In this document: positions 7,717 to 15,100 of the stretch, piece by piece
Numbering within the stretch: position 1 is the first letter of the stretch
How the letters are laid out: each line of letters starts with the position of its first letter
Virus record (IMG/VR): IMGVR_UViG_3300010160_000065
Span: 1-49,981 of that record
Reading direction: 5' to 3' (one strand)
DNA: 49,981 bases
From: a virus
Translations under genes and position numbers: made by a program
Notes under the pieces: generated by a model
Told to the model about the DNA's origin: nothing
Databases searched by the model: none
The model's input: only the letters and a program-made list of their open reading frames with translations

Positions 7717-9247
7717 CCTAACCCCATTACAGAAAGACTATGCTGTCTATTTGCCAGCTATTAGCAGTTTCTACAGTACCTATGTTGCTAAACAACGCCT
7801 AGAAGAATTTGTACCTAATGATCGTATTCCGGCAGGATTTGATCGCGGCATCGAAGGCATGAATTTCCTTAATCCAGAACAAGGATATTTTACTTACAAG
7901 TACGGCCTGTATTCTGCAGGTCATGCACAGTTAGATCTACAAAAGAGTCTTGTGCAAGAATCTATGATACAACAGCGTGATCGTAACAACACAATGATAT
8001 TAGGCGACTCTGGTGGATACCAGATCGGTAAGGGCGTTTTAAAGTTTGACTGGTTAAACTTCGAAGGTGCAGAAGCCAACAAGACTCGTCAAAAAATTCT
8101 TGAGTGGTTAGAAGTCACTGCTGACTGGTCAATGATGCTGGACGTTCCTACTTGGGCATGCGATCATATCCATAGTCCGAAAACTGGATTAAAAACATTT
8201 GAAGATTGTTTAGATAAGACAAAATTTAATAACAAGTATTTCTTAGATAATCGCTTAGGACAAACTAAGTGGCTTAACGTGCTTCAAGGTGGCGATTGGG
8301 ACACTGCTGAAAAGTGGTATCAAGGTGTTAAAGAATTTAGTGACCCAACAGGTCCATATGCTGGCAAAGAAGCTGAAGGGTGGGCCTTCGGTGGTGCTAA
8401 CATGTGTAAAATGGATATCACGTTAAAGCGTCTAATGACCTTGCGTGAAGATGGTTTGCTGAAGGGCAAAAACTGGATCCACTTCTTGGGTACAGCGCAA
8501 CTTGACTGGAGTTGTTACTTAACTTTGATTCAACGACAAATTAGGAAACATATTAATGAAGAGCTTACCATATCTTTTGACTGCGCCTCACCGTTTATCG
8601 CCACAGCACACGGACTTGTCTACACCAATGCAGTCCACACCCCCAAAAGGTGGAGTGTTATTATGGACAAAGCCCCAGATAACAAAGCACTTGCCGGAAG
8701 CGACATACCTTTCCCGTTTGAAAGCGAAATTGGCCGCAGGCTCACAATAGGCGATATCTGTCACTATGCTCCAGGCATGTTGAACAAGATCAAGAAGGAA
8801 GGCAAGACGTCTTGGGATTCATTTGCCTATGCTCTAATGATGGGTCATAATGTCTACTGCCATATTGTTGCTGTACAACGTGCTCAACAATTAATGGATA
8901 TTGAGATTGCCAAAACTAAGGATAAAATTAATTGGGGTGCGTGGAAAAAGGTTAAAACTCAAGATATGAGCGACGAATACAGTGATTGGGTTCCCCGCAA
9001 CATTCTATATTTTAACCAATTGATCGAAGACCTGTTTAATACAAAAACCAAAGCAGAAGCATTTGCTATGATTGAACAAGCTGGACCTTTCCTACGCAGT
9101 TTGGAAGGCGCTCGCTTACAAGGCGGTCCTGCTCAAAATACATTCAATAGCCTATTTGATATCGAAACAGTTACCAGAGCTGACGAGATCGATCTTGCCA
9201 ATCCAGATGACGACATGTTGCGTAGTTTGGAAGAAAATATCTCTTGA
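7697..9247 (+). CDS. dpdA: TGT-fold DNA transglycosylase (DpdA-like)
   Basis: A 516-residue member of the tRNA-guanine transglycosylase superfamily, most likely the phage DpdA type that swaps guanine in DNA for a 7-deazaguanine. Visible TGT landmarks: GDSGGYQIG with D104-S105-G106-G107-Y108-Q109 (the D(S/T)GGFQ substrate-binding motif), VLQGGD at ~196-200, GWAFGGANMC at ~228-237 (the GGL loop of TGTs), and HFLGTAQ...SFDCASPF, where D295 aligns with the catalytic aspartate nucleophile. It is longer than bacterial TGT (about 375), with a C-terminal extension carrying NTFNSLF at residues 481-487, nearly identical to the polymerase C-terminus. It lies in the polymerase-clamp gene run. A tRNA-modifying role cannot be excluded. 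Confidence 0.8.
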   Translation: MNRPPVNLTPLQKDYAVYLPAISSFYSTYVAKQRLEEFVPNDRIPAGFDRGIEGMNFLNPEQGYFTYKYGLYSAGHAQLDLQKSLVQESMIQQRDRNNTMILGDSGGYQIGKGVLKFDWLNFEGAEANKTRQKILEWLEVTADWSMMLDVPTWACDHIHSPKTGLKTFEDCLDKTKFNNKYFLDNRLGQTKWLNVLQGGDWDTAEKWYQGVKEFSDPTGPYAGKEAEGWAFGGANMCKMDITLKRLMTLREDGLLKGKNWIHFLGTAQLDWSCYLTLIQRQIRKHINEELTISFDCASPFIATAHGLVYTNAVHTPKRWSVIMDKAPDNKALAGSDIPFPFESEIGRRLTIGDICHYAPGMLNKIKKEGKTSWDSFAYALMMGHNVYCHIVAVQRAQQLMDIEIAKTKDKINWGAWKKVKTQDMSDEYSDWVPRNILYFNQLIEDLFNTKTKAEAFAMIEQAGPFLRSLEGARLQGGPAQNTFNSLFDIETVTRADEIDLANPDDDMLRSLEENIS

Positions 9248-9272
9248 CATTGTAACGAACATAGTTTATACT
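9244..9272 (+). promoter_or_regulatory. Sigma70-type promoter giving a possibly leaderless mRNA
   Basis: TTGACA (9244-9249), a 17-base spacer and TATACT (9267-9272). The -35 box contains the dpdA-like stop codon. The next gene's ATG at 9278 is only 6 bases past the -10 box, where transcription should start, and no Shine-Dalgarno is visible. Confidence 0.82.
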
Positions 9273-9277
9273 AATTT

Positions 9278-9790
9278 ATGAAACGCGATTATACAACTGG
9301 CGAAATAACTGATGTACAATTTTTTATTGGTACAGAAGTCGAGCATACTCCTGCATTTGGAATGAAAACATTGTTTGTTACAGGAGTCCATCCAGCTGAA
9401 GAAATTGCTCTAAACTTAAATGGGTGTGAGCATATTTTCTTTGGTGCTAATCATAGTTTTAATCCTACAAACTACGACGAATGGAAAAGTTGGGAATCTA
9501 TGATTGAATTCTTTTTGGAGAAAGGCTATTTGTGTAGCCTTGATATTCCAATTATTATTGCAGAAGAATTTCTAGAAAACGGACTAAATGAGTCTAATAA
9601 TTTTATTCCTCAAATTCGAATTCCACTTCCGTATATTAAATTGTGGAATTACAACACAATGATTAAAATTGACGATAAAGATTTTAAAGCAACTAATCCA
9701 GGTGTATGGTCTCACAGTCTGCATACTCTAATGGATCGTAGTAAGTTCACAGACTGGAATCAATACAAAAATGACGAGGTAATCAAATGA
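9278..9790 (+). CDS. Unknown alpha/beta protein in the deazaguanine gene run
   Basis: A 170-residue protein with no motif I can assign. It has alternating strands and helices: VQFFIGTEVE, KTLFVTGV, EHIFFGANHSF, a helix EWKSWESMIEFFLEKGY, LCSLDIPIII, then PQIRIPLPYIKL and NTMIKIDDKDF. This is compatible with part of a TIM-barrel. No cysteine cluster or P-loop is present. It lies between the dpdA-like and queD-like genes, so a role in making or modifying the base is a contextual guess. ATG 9278 is the only start consistent with the N-terminal strand, although there is no ribosome site. It overlaps the next gene by 4 bases. Confidence 0.72.
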   Translation: MKRDYTTGEITDVQFFIGTEVEHTPAFGMKTLFVTGVHPAEEIALNLNGCEHIFFGANHSFNPTNYDEWKSWESMIEFFLEKGYLCSLDIPIIIAEEFLENGLNESNNFIPQIRIPLPYIKLWNYNTMIKIDDKDFKATNPGVWSHSLHTLMDRSKFTDWNQYKNDEVIK

Positions 9791-9981
9791 TCAATGCAAA
9801 AGTAACCAAAAGCACTCCTACAACTCCTACCGAAGAACGGTTGTTTAAACTGCTGGAAAGTATCGATTGGAAATTGTGGGAAATCATGAATATGATTAAA
9901 GACAATGTTCCAGAGAAAGAAAAAACTCCTGCAACTAAAATCACCAAAACTGTTAAAACTTCTAAAAAATCCGAAGAATGA
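9787..9981 (+). CDS. Small lysine/threonine-rich protein (64 aa)
   Basis: A 64-residue protein: a short N-terminal segment rich in Thr and Pro, one amphipathic helix (EERLFKLLESIDWKLWEIMNMI), and a disordered basic tail (KTVKTSKKSEE). No family is recognised. It shares ATGA overlaps with both neighbours, which supports real translation. It may be an accessory subunit, but there is no direct evidence. Confidence 0.55.
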   Translation: MINAKVTKSTPTTPTEERLFKLLESIDWKLWEIMNMIKDNVPEKEKTPATKITKTVKTSKKSEE

Positions 9982-10379
9982 ATACTGATCTATCAATGAT
10001 TTGGGTAACCTTCCGTAAAGAAGGTATTCACATGTATCCTGCCGCGGCAACTGATCCTAAGCTAGCCACAGGAGATGAATACGATGTTAGTTTCCTTGGA
10101 ACTCCACATCGACATATTTTCCACTTCCGTGTTGCTATCCGGGTCTTTCAAGATGACCGTGATATTGAATTTATCCAGTTTAAGCGTTGGCTTGAAAAGT
10201 GCTATAGCGATGGCACATTAGAGCTTAACCACAAATCCTGTGAGATGATTGCTCGTGATTTAAACGACATCATCAAAGCAAGATATCCCGGTCGTAGGAC
10301 TGAGATTGAAGTGAGTGAGGATGGCGAGAATGGAGCCACTCTCACATTTATTAATCATATTTCTTATATGGAATCTTAA
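9978..10379 (+). CDS. QueD-like (6-carboxy-tetrahydropterin synthase fold) protein
   Basis: A 133-residue protein that aligns by pattern with QueD/PTPS enzymes, which make 6-carboxy-tetrahydropterin, the substrate of QueE. Candidate zinc ligands are H18 and the pair H44-R-H46 (PHRHIFHFRVAIRV, like LHGHSYRVEI). IEFIQFKRWLEK matches the (M)DFxxLK segment, NHKSCEMIA matches the DH...PTxEnlA helix, and EIEVSEDGENGATL matches the final V-E-T strand. The catalytic cysteine normally four residues before HxH is not obvious (L40 there), so it is divergent and may have altered chemistry. Its position beside a DpdA-like gene and the QueE in this window supports the pathway call. It overlaps the previous gene (ATGA). 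Confidence 0.55.
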   Translation: MNTDLSMIWVTFRKEGIHMYPAAATDPKLATGDEYDVSFLGTPHRHIFHFRVAIRVFQDDRDIEFIQFKRWLEKCYSDGTLELNHKSCEMIARDLNDIIKARYPGRRTEIEVSEDGENGATLTFINHISYMES

Positions 10380-10380
10380 A

Positions 10381-10653
10381 ATGGCACAGCCACAATACAT
10401 TCAAAAAACTCTTCGTTTGAAGCCAGAGGTAGAAAGGATCTTTGAAGATCTTGACAAGTGGCTCGACCACTGTCGCCTCAACCTACTCAAATTTGACCCA
10501 AAAGATTTGTATAGGTCTGACTCATATCGACAGTTCCAACGAGAGCAAGAGTATCTCGAACGAAAGTCTCGTCGAGAGAAAGAAGGTCGACCAGAACCGA
10601 CTCGTGTTCGTGAGCCCTACAAAGGCCGCAAAGATGAACGTTTTTCTCGTTGA
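10381..10653 (+). CDS. Small charged hypothetical protein (90 aa)
   Basis: A 90-residue protein beginning MAQPQYIQKTLRLKPEVERI at ATG 10381, one base after the upstream stop. The N-terminal half is helical (RIFEDLDKWLDHCRLNLLKF). The C-terminal half is highly charged and arginine-rich (REQEYLERKSRREKEGR, REPYKGRKDERFSR), suggesting nucleic-acid or acidic-partner binding. No family is recognised. The last 20 bases overlap the glycosyltransferase start. Confidence 0.65.
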   Translation: MAQPQYIQKTLRLKPEVERIFEDLDKWLDHCRLNLLKFDPKDLYRSDSYRQFQREQEYLERKSRREKEGRPEPTRVREPYKGRKDERFSR

Positions 10654-11734
10654 TTTAGAAAGCGTAGAAACTAGGTACACGGGTCAATGGAAGACCCATG
10701 TGCCTAATCTCTTACGAAAGGCAGGACACAATGTTCAAATTATCTCTGGTCCCACAGATATTCCTAGTGCTACTACCCCTGGGGCTTTTCTTAATTTTGG
10801 CGGCACAAACATCTACAAGGCTCGGCAGATTGAGCAGATGGGTCGGCTATTTTGCGACGGAGCCGTTCATGCAGGTGATCATTTTATATTTACTGATGCT
10901 TGGCACCCTGGTATCGTCAATTTAAAATACATGAGTGAACTACTGAATATTCCAGTAGTTACACACGGCCTATGGCATGCTGGCAGTTATGATCCTCAAG
11001 ATTTCTTAGGTCGTCTTGTTGGCAACAAGCCGTGGGTTAGACATGCAGAAAAAAGTTTCTTTCATGCGTTTGATCATAATTATTTTGCTACAAACTTTCA
11101 TATTGAAATGTTTTATGCTAATCTGTTAAACGATTATCCTACAGAGAATCCTTGGTTTAGTGAACACTTAAATGAAATCATTAATGGCAAGGACTCTAGA
11201 TTTGTACGCACAGGCTGGCCTATGGAGTATATGGAAAATACTCTGACTATGTATAAGGGCATGAAGAAACGTGATCTTATCTTGTTCCCTCATCGCATAG
11301 CGCCAGAGAAACAGGTTGAGATTTTCCGTGACTTAAAAGAACACTTACCGCAATATGAGTTTGTTGTATGTCAGGATCAGCAACTAACCAAAAATGAATA
11401 TCATAATTTGTTAGGCGAGGCCAAATTAGTATTCAGTGCTAATTTACAAGAAACTTTGGGTATTAGTTGTTATGAAGGTGCGATTGTAGATGCTATCCCA
11501 ATGGTGCCAGATAGACTTAGTTATACCGAAATGTATTATGATACATTTAAATATCCTAGCGAATGGACTGAAAGTTTTGAAAAGTATCAAATTTATAGAC
11601 CATTCGTATGTAAGACAATCATAGATCATATGACCTTCTATGAAAAAAGATTACCGCAACTTTACAAACAAACCCAAGACTTGACTAAAGGGTTTTTTGA
11701 TAGTACAATATTGTTATCTAAACTTAAATCCTGA
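10634..11734 (+). CDS. GT-B fold glycosyltransferase (GT4-like)
   Basis: A 366-residue protein with two Rossmann-like halves. The N-terminal domain starts MNVFLVDLES and includes a FTDAWHPGIVNLKYM strand-helix and VVTHGLWHAGSYDP, where retaining glycosyltransferases have an H-G or H-D motif. The C-terminal domain has LILFPHRIAPEKQVEIF (the nucleotide-sugar domain's R/EK region) and FSANLQETLGISCYEG, an E-x7-E motif typical of GT4-type enzymes. ATG 10634 is chosen because the preceding residues in this frame are not domain-like. Sugar and acceptor are unknown. Its place at the end of the dpdA/queD-like gene run makes glycosylation of modified DNA bases a candidate; a host surface polysaccharide target is the alternative. 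Confidence 0.78.
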   Translation: MNVFLVDLESVETRYTGQWKTHVPNLLRKAGHNVQIISGPTDIPSATTPGAFLNFGGTNIYKARQIEQMGRLFCDGAVHAGDHFIFTDAWHPGIVNLKYMSELLNIPVVTHGLWHAGSYDPQDFLGRLVGNKPWVRHAEKSFFHAFDHNYFATNFHIEMFYANLLNDYPTENPWFSEHLNEIINGKDSRFVRTGWPMEYMENTLTMYKGMKKRDLILFPHRIAPEKQVEIFRDLKEHLPQYEFVVCQDQQLTKNEYHNLLGEAKLVFSANLQETLGISCYEGAIVDAIPMVPDRLSYTEMYYDTFKYPSEWTESFEKYQIYRPFVCKTIIDHMTFYEKRLPQLYKQTQDLTKGFFDSTILLSKLKS

Positions 11735-11743
11735 AAGGTTTTT

Positions 11744-13771
11744 ATGAAACTCAAAATTTTGGTGACCAGTATTGCACTAATGGTCGGAAATTCTCATGCA
11801 CAAAATGTATCTACTGCAATTTGGGAAACTTCCGAATATTATAAAAGTGGTAATCACAAAATTATTAATTCTAGTACAGCATGGAGCCGCGGATACACAG
11901 GAAAAGGCAGTACCATAGCAATCCTCGATTCCGGACTTGATCCCAGTAACATAGAATTTTCAAATAGGATTAAACTTTCAAAAGATTTTACAAGTAGCGG
12001 AACCATCAATGATAGTGTAGGTCACGGTACTCATGTGGCAGGCATTGCGGCCGCGGCACGTAATAGTATTGGTGTTGAGGGTGTGGCATTTGATGCAGGC
12101 CTACTTATTGGCAAAATTACCACTAATGGAATTGTACTTTCTAACACAGCTCTTTCAGGTGTCCAATGGGCCAGTGCAAATGGCGCCGATGTAGCAAATC
12201 TTTCTTCAAATTTTACCTTATCTCAAGCTAGCCTACAGGCTAAATTAATTGCCCCAGGTGTATATAGTACATCCTTTACAAATTCAGGAGTAACAACAGG
12301 CGGATTAAATGCCCAGCAATGGGCTAACGCCATGCCTGGTAACATGGTGTTGGTAGTGGCCGCAGGCAACGACAGCACAGCATGGTCTGGCGGCCTCGGG
12401 CAATTGGCCACTGCTACAGACAGCAAAGGCAACCTAATACTAGGCGGGCGTGTTATCATTGCAGGTAACTGGAACGGTGTTAACAATTTAGGTCCGGGCA
12501 GTAACGGTGCGGCTACTCTTTGTCAAGTTGTTGCTAATAACATCTGCCAAGACAAATATCAAACTTGGCAATTTTATCTATTAGCACCGGGCACAGGAAT
12601 TACCTCCACAGTGCCGACTACCTACAATAAAACGGGTGTGGCCACAATGACTGGTACCTCAATGTCGGCACCGGCAATTAGCGGATCAGTGGCTATTATT
12701 CATCAGATGTGGCCACAAATGACTGGTGCTAACATTGCACAATTATTGTTTCAAACCGCCAATAAAAATATTCCTAACTACAACAAATATGTAGACGGGC
12801 AAGGGCTTCTTGATCTTGACAAAGCTACCCAGCCAGTTGGAACACTCGGTATACCCACAACCGGAAGACTAAGCGGTGCTGTTGTTACTGCCGCACAGCC
12901 ATTGCTGATAACCAATGGTAGCGCCAGTACCGGTAAAATTAGTAATATTGTGGTACTCGACGACTTCCAACGAGATTTTTATATCAAGAGCAAAAGTTTA
13001 ACCGCAGTTTCACAGTCCTCTCGAGAATTTAATGTAATGCAGGCAATGATGCCATATGCTACTAAAAATAATTATAGTCAATTTAACAATTACAATACAC
13101 ATGCCGGAACCAAGATTGATAACATTGATTTCCACATGTATGTAGACAACAGCCCCGAAGCAAAAAACATAACTCCTCTTATGATGGAGATCGGATATAC
13201 TGCAAAATTTGAGTGGGCAGACATTCGAATTAGTGGAGGCGCATTTGCCGAAAAGGCCACTTGGTTAGGCAATGCAGTAAATGGGTTCGAAGGCGGCGGC
13301 GACAACTCAGCTAGTGTAACTCAATTTTTAGGGCTAGGGGTAGAAAAATCCTTTGCGGATGATTACAAAGTTCATGCCAATATTAGCCATGGAGTAACCA
13401 ATACCAAAGCTCATAGTGCCAACATTAATAATATTGGCCCGATACTGAGTTATTCCTGGTCTGCAGGAGTAGAAAAGAAACTATCTAAAAATGACAGTAT
13501 TGGAGTTATGATGTACCAACCGGTCAGTGTTTATTCTGCAAAGGCAAACATTACAGCACCTGTTGGATTAGACAACGATTTTAATATTGTTCAAAATAGT
13601 ACTGCTAATTTGGCCGCAGATGTCCTCGAACGTCGAACTGGTGTCTACTATAAAATCGATGACCGTAAAACTACCAAGGTAATGACCTTTATCGAATATC
13701 GAAATAACTACAAAGGTCAAGAGGGTGTTACAGATAAAGTTGTCGGATTGTCAATTAACAAACTATTTTAA
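11744..13771 (+). CDS. Secreted subtilisin-like (S8) protease with autotransporter-like C-terminus
   Basis: A 675-residue protein. An N-terminal signal peptide is clear (MKLKILVTSIALMVGNSHAQ, likely cut after SHA). The peptidase S8 domain spans ~45-360 with a complete triad: D62 (AILDSG), H94 (GHGTHVAG) and S306 (GTSMSAP), plus oxyanion-hole N209 (AAGND). Residues ~460-675 are amphipathic beta strands (FEWADIRISGGAF, ILSYSWSAGVEKKLS, TGVYYKID, MTFIEYRNNY) ending VVGLSINKLF with a terminal Phe, as in outer-membrane autotransporter barrels. The product is predicted to reach the host cell surface. The ribosome site AAAGG precedes ATG 11744, 9 bases after the glycosyltransferase stop. A bacterial origin is likely; all catalytic residues are intact. 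Confidence 0.85.
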   Translation: MKLKILVTSIALMVGNSHAQNVSTAIWETSEYYKSGNHKIINSSTAWSRGYTGKGSTIAILDSGLDPSNIEFSNRIKLSKDFTSSGTINDSVGHGTHVAGIAAAARNSIGVEGVAFDAGLLIGKITTNGIVLSNTALSGVQWASANGADVANLSSNFTLSQASLQAKLIAPGVYSTSFTNSGVTTGGLNAQQWANAMPGNMVLVVAAGNDSTAWSGGLGQLATATDSKGNLILGGRVIIAGNWNGVNNLGPGSNGAATLCQVVANNICQDKYQTWQFYLLAPGTGITSTVPTTYNKTGVATMTGTSMSAPAISGSVAIIHQMWPQMTGANIAQLLFQTANKNIPNYNKYVDGQGLLDLDKATQPVGTLGIPTTGRLSGAVVTAAQPLLITNGSASTGKISNIVVLDDFQRDFYIKSKSLTAVSQSSREFNVMQAMMPYATKNNYSQFNNYNTHAGTKIDNIDFHMYVDNSPEAKNITPLMMEIGYTAKFEWADIRISGGAFAEKATWLGNAVNGFEGGGDNSASVTQFLGLGVEKSFADDYKVHANISHGVTNTKAHSANINNIGPILSYSWSAGVEKKLSKNDSIGVMMYQPVSVYSAKANITAPVGLDNDFNIVQNSTANLAADVLERRTGVYYKIDDRKTTKVMTFIEYRNNYKGQEGVTDKVVGLSINKLF

Positions 13772-13772
13772 T

Positions 13773-14228
13773 ATGAATAAATTTTTAAATTTCCTAGAGC
13801 GTATAGGTCGTAAAAGGATTATTATGGATCGTCAAAGCAACGACCCATATTTGGAAAGATATTATATTTTTTTAAAAGATCGTAAGAGTTTTCCATTCAA
13901 TGTTTTCTTGCATAAATTCTTAAAAGGTGATCCGGATGATGTTCACGATCATCCATGGCCCTATGCTACATTAATTCTCAAAGGCGGTTATAATGAATGG
14001 GTTCCAGTTTTTGACCATGCTGGCAAAAAAATTGGTGAGATTTGTCACTGGCGTGGTCCTGGTCATTTTAGGATTTGTGGTGCTAATAGTTATCACCGTA
14101 TTGAACTAGTCGAAGGGATAACACCTTGGACTTTGTTTATGCCCGGTCCACAAAAGAGAGAATGGGGGTTCCTTGTTAAAAATAAATGGATTCACAACGA
14201 GCAGTATCTTGTAGAAAAAGCAAAATGA
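13773..14228 (+). CDS. Cupin-like protein
   Basis: A 151-residue protein with a cupin-type metal-binding pattern: VHDHPWPYATLILKGGYNEW (H-x-H-(x)3-7-E region of motif 1) and later GPGHFRICGANSYHRIEL with PWTLFMPGP (motif 2 and following strand). These proteins bind a metal and act as dioxygenases, isomerases or ligand sensors; the substrate here is unknown. The N-terminus is basic (FLERIGRKRIIMDR). ATG 13773 lies 1 base after the protease stop; in-frame upstream codons belong to the protease gene. The 3' end forms ATGA with the next gene. Confidence 0.68.
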   Translation: MNKFLNFLERIGRKRIIMDRQSNDPYLERYYIFLKDRKSFPFNVFLHKFLKGDPDDVHDHPWPYATLILKGGYNEWVPVFDHAGKKIGEICHWRGPGHFRICGANSYHRIELVEGITPWTLFMPGPQKREWGFLVKNKWIHNEQYLVEKAK

Positions 14229-14506
14229 ACAGTAAAGAAAAAGAAGTGATGGATATTCTGCAAGAAGAATGTGCAGAAGTAATTCAAGCAGTGAGTAAGA
14301 TTAGTCGCTTTGGAATAGACAATTTTAAGCCGGGAAAACCAAAAACAAATCGAGAACACCTCGAAGAAGAATTAGGAGATATGCTGGCTATGATTGATAT
14401 CCTATGTAGTATGGAAGTAATCGATTTAGACAAACTTCGTGTTGCTAAATTAGCAAAAATTGAAAAACTAAAGAAATGGTCAAAAATTTATGAAGAACAC
14501 ACCTAA
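14225..14506 (+). CDS. MazG-like nucleotide pyrophosphohydrolase
   Basis: A 93-residue all-alpha protein of the MazG/HisE type. The metal-binding EExxE...ExxD pattern is visible: LQEECAEVIQAVSK and EEELGDMLAMIDIL. Such enzymes hydrolyse (d)NTPs to monophosphates; in phages they may clear aberrant or modified nucleotides or alter ppGpp-type signalling. ATG 14225 overlaps the cupin stop (ATGA). It overlaps the following small gene by 17 bases. The family is confident; the exact substrate is not known. Confidence 0.82.
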   Translation: MNSKEKEVMDILQEECAEVIQAVSKISRFGIDNFKPGKPKTNREHLEEELGDMLAMIDILCSMEVIDLDKLRVAKLAKIEKLKKWSKIYEEHT

Positions 14507-14681
14507 AGACGGAAGCAGATGGGCAGGTAATAATCGAGATACATTTCGTGTGTTAAACACAGTCGAATTAACTGACCATACATGGGTACATTACATTAAA
14601 GAAAATACCGATGCAGATCCTAGAGAATACAGTTGCTATTTAGAAAGTTTCTTGCAAAGGTTTACACCCATTCTTGATTAG
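14490..14681 (+). CDS. Small hypothetical protein (63 aa)
   Basis: A 63-residue protein starting MKNTPKDGSRWAGNNRDTFRV. Short strands (FRVLNTVEL, TWVHYIKEN) suggest a small SH3-like or beta-barrel fold; the C-terminus is CYLESFLQRFTPIL. Phages commonly carry similar small proteins with a W-...-VHY pattern, but I know no function. It overlaps the MazG-like gene, and a likely ribosome site (AAGAA) precedes ATG 14490. Confidence 0.55.
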   Translation: MKNTPKDGSRWAGNNRDTFRVLNTVELTDHTWVHYIKENTDADPREYSCYLESFLQRFTPILD

Positions 14682-14703
14682 ACACACATTAAAGGAAATA
14701 TAA

Positions 14704-15084
14704 ATGTCTAAAATTTTTGAAGGTCCTGATTATATCGAAGATAGCAGTGCCCCTTGGACCGATGTAGAACGAGAAGATTTTCATGTGGCTGTGTATAGAG
14801 ACAAATATCCCTGCACCCCAGGACATCTACTATTTGTCCCCAAATATAATACTGTTGGAATTTTAACCAATGCGTTTGATGACGCTGTTAGGTACGGGCA
14901 AGACAAAGTCGAGTCCGGAGAATGGGACGGATTTAATATTGGCATGAATTACGGAGAGGCCGCAGGACAAACTGTCAACTGGCCACACATCCATCTTATT
15001 CCCCGCAGAAAAGGTGATGTTGATGATCCAACAGGCGGAGTTAGAAATACAATACCCGGCAAGGGAAATTATTCCAAATTTTAA
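14704..15084 (+). CDS. HIT-family nucleotide hydrolase/transferase
   Basis: A 126-residue histidine-triad protein. The active-site signature is NWPHIHLIPRR, a form of H-x-H-x-(H)-hydrophobic in which the third histidine is replaced, so activity may be altered. Upstream, PCTPGHLLFVPK matches the HIT strand GH(x)LVIPK, and GFNIGMNYGEAAGQTV matches the N-x-G-x-x-AGQxVxH strand, with N for H. HIT proteins cleave nucleoside phosphoramidates or dinucleoside polyphosphates. AAGGAAATATAA gives a ribosome site before ATG 14704. The stop codon lies in a palindromic terminator shared with the convergent radical SAM gene. Confidence 0.85.
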   Translation: MSKIFEGPDYIEDSSAPWTDVEREDFHVAVYRDKYPCTPGHLLFVPKYNTVGILTNAFDDAVRYGQDKVESGEWDGFNIGMNYGEAAGQTVNWPHIHLIPRRKGDVDDPTGGVRNTIPGKGNYSKF

Positions 15085-15100
15085 AATTTGGTAATTTTTT
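15074..15100 (+). terminator. Palindromic terminator between convergent genes
   Basis: An 18-base perfect palindrome at 15074-15091 (CCAAATTTTAAAATTTGG) is followed on the plus strand by TAATTTTTT. The stop codons of both convergent genes (HIT at 15082-15084; radical SAM at 15081-15083 on the minus strand) lie inside it. The T tract serves the plus-strand transcript; minus-strand read-through is not followed by a T run. Confidence 0.65.

Noticed and set aside
7697-9247. Ordinary bacterial tRNA-guanine transglycosylase captured by the phage
   Set aside because: The length, C-terminal extension and replication-gene context fit DpdA better, although tRNA activity cannot be excluded by reading alone.
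10442-11734. Long 430-aa form of the glycosyltransferase
   Set aside because: The extra N-terminal residues read out of frame through the 10381-10653 gene and look non-domain-like; the fold begins at MNVFLVDLES.
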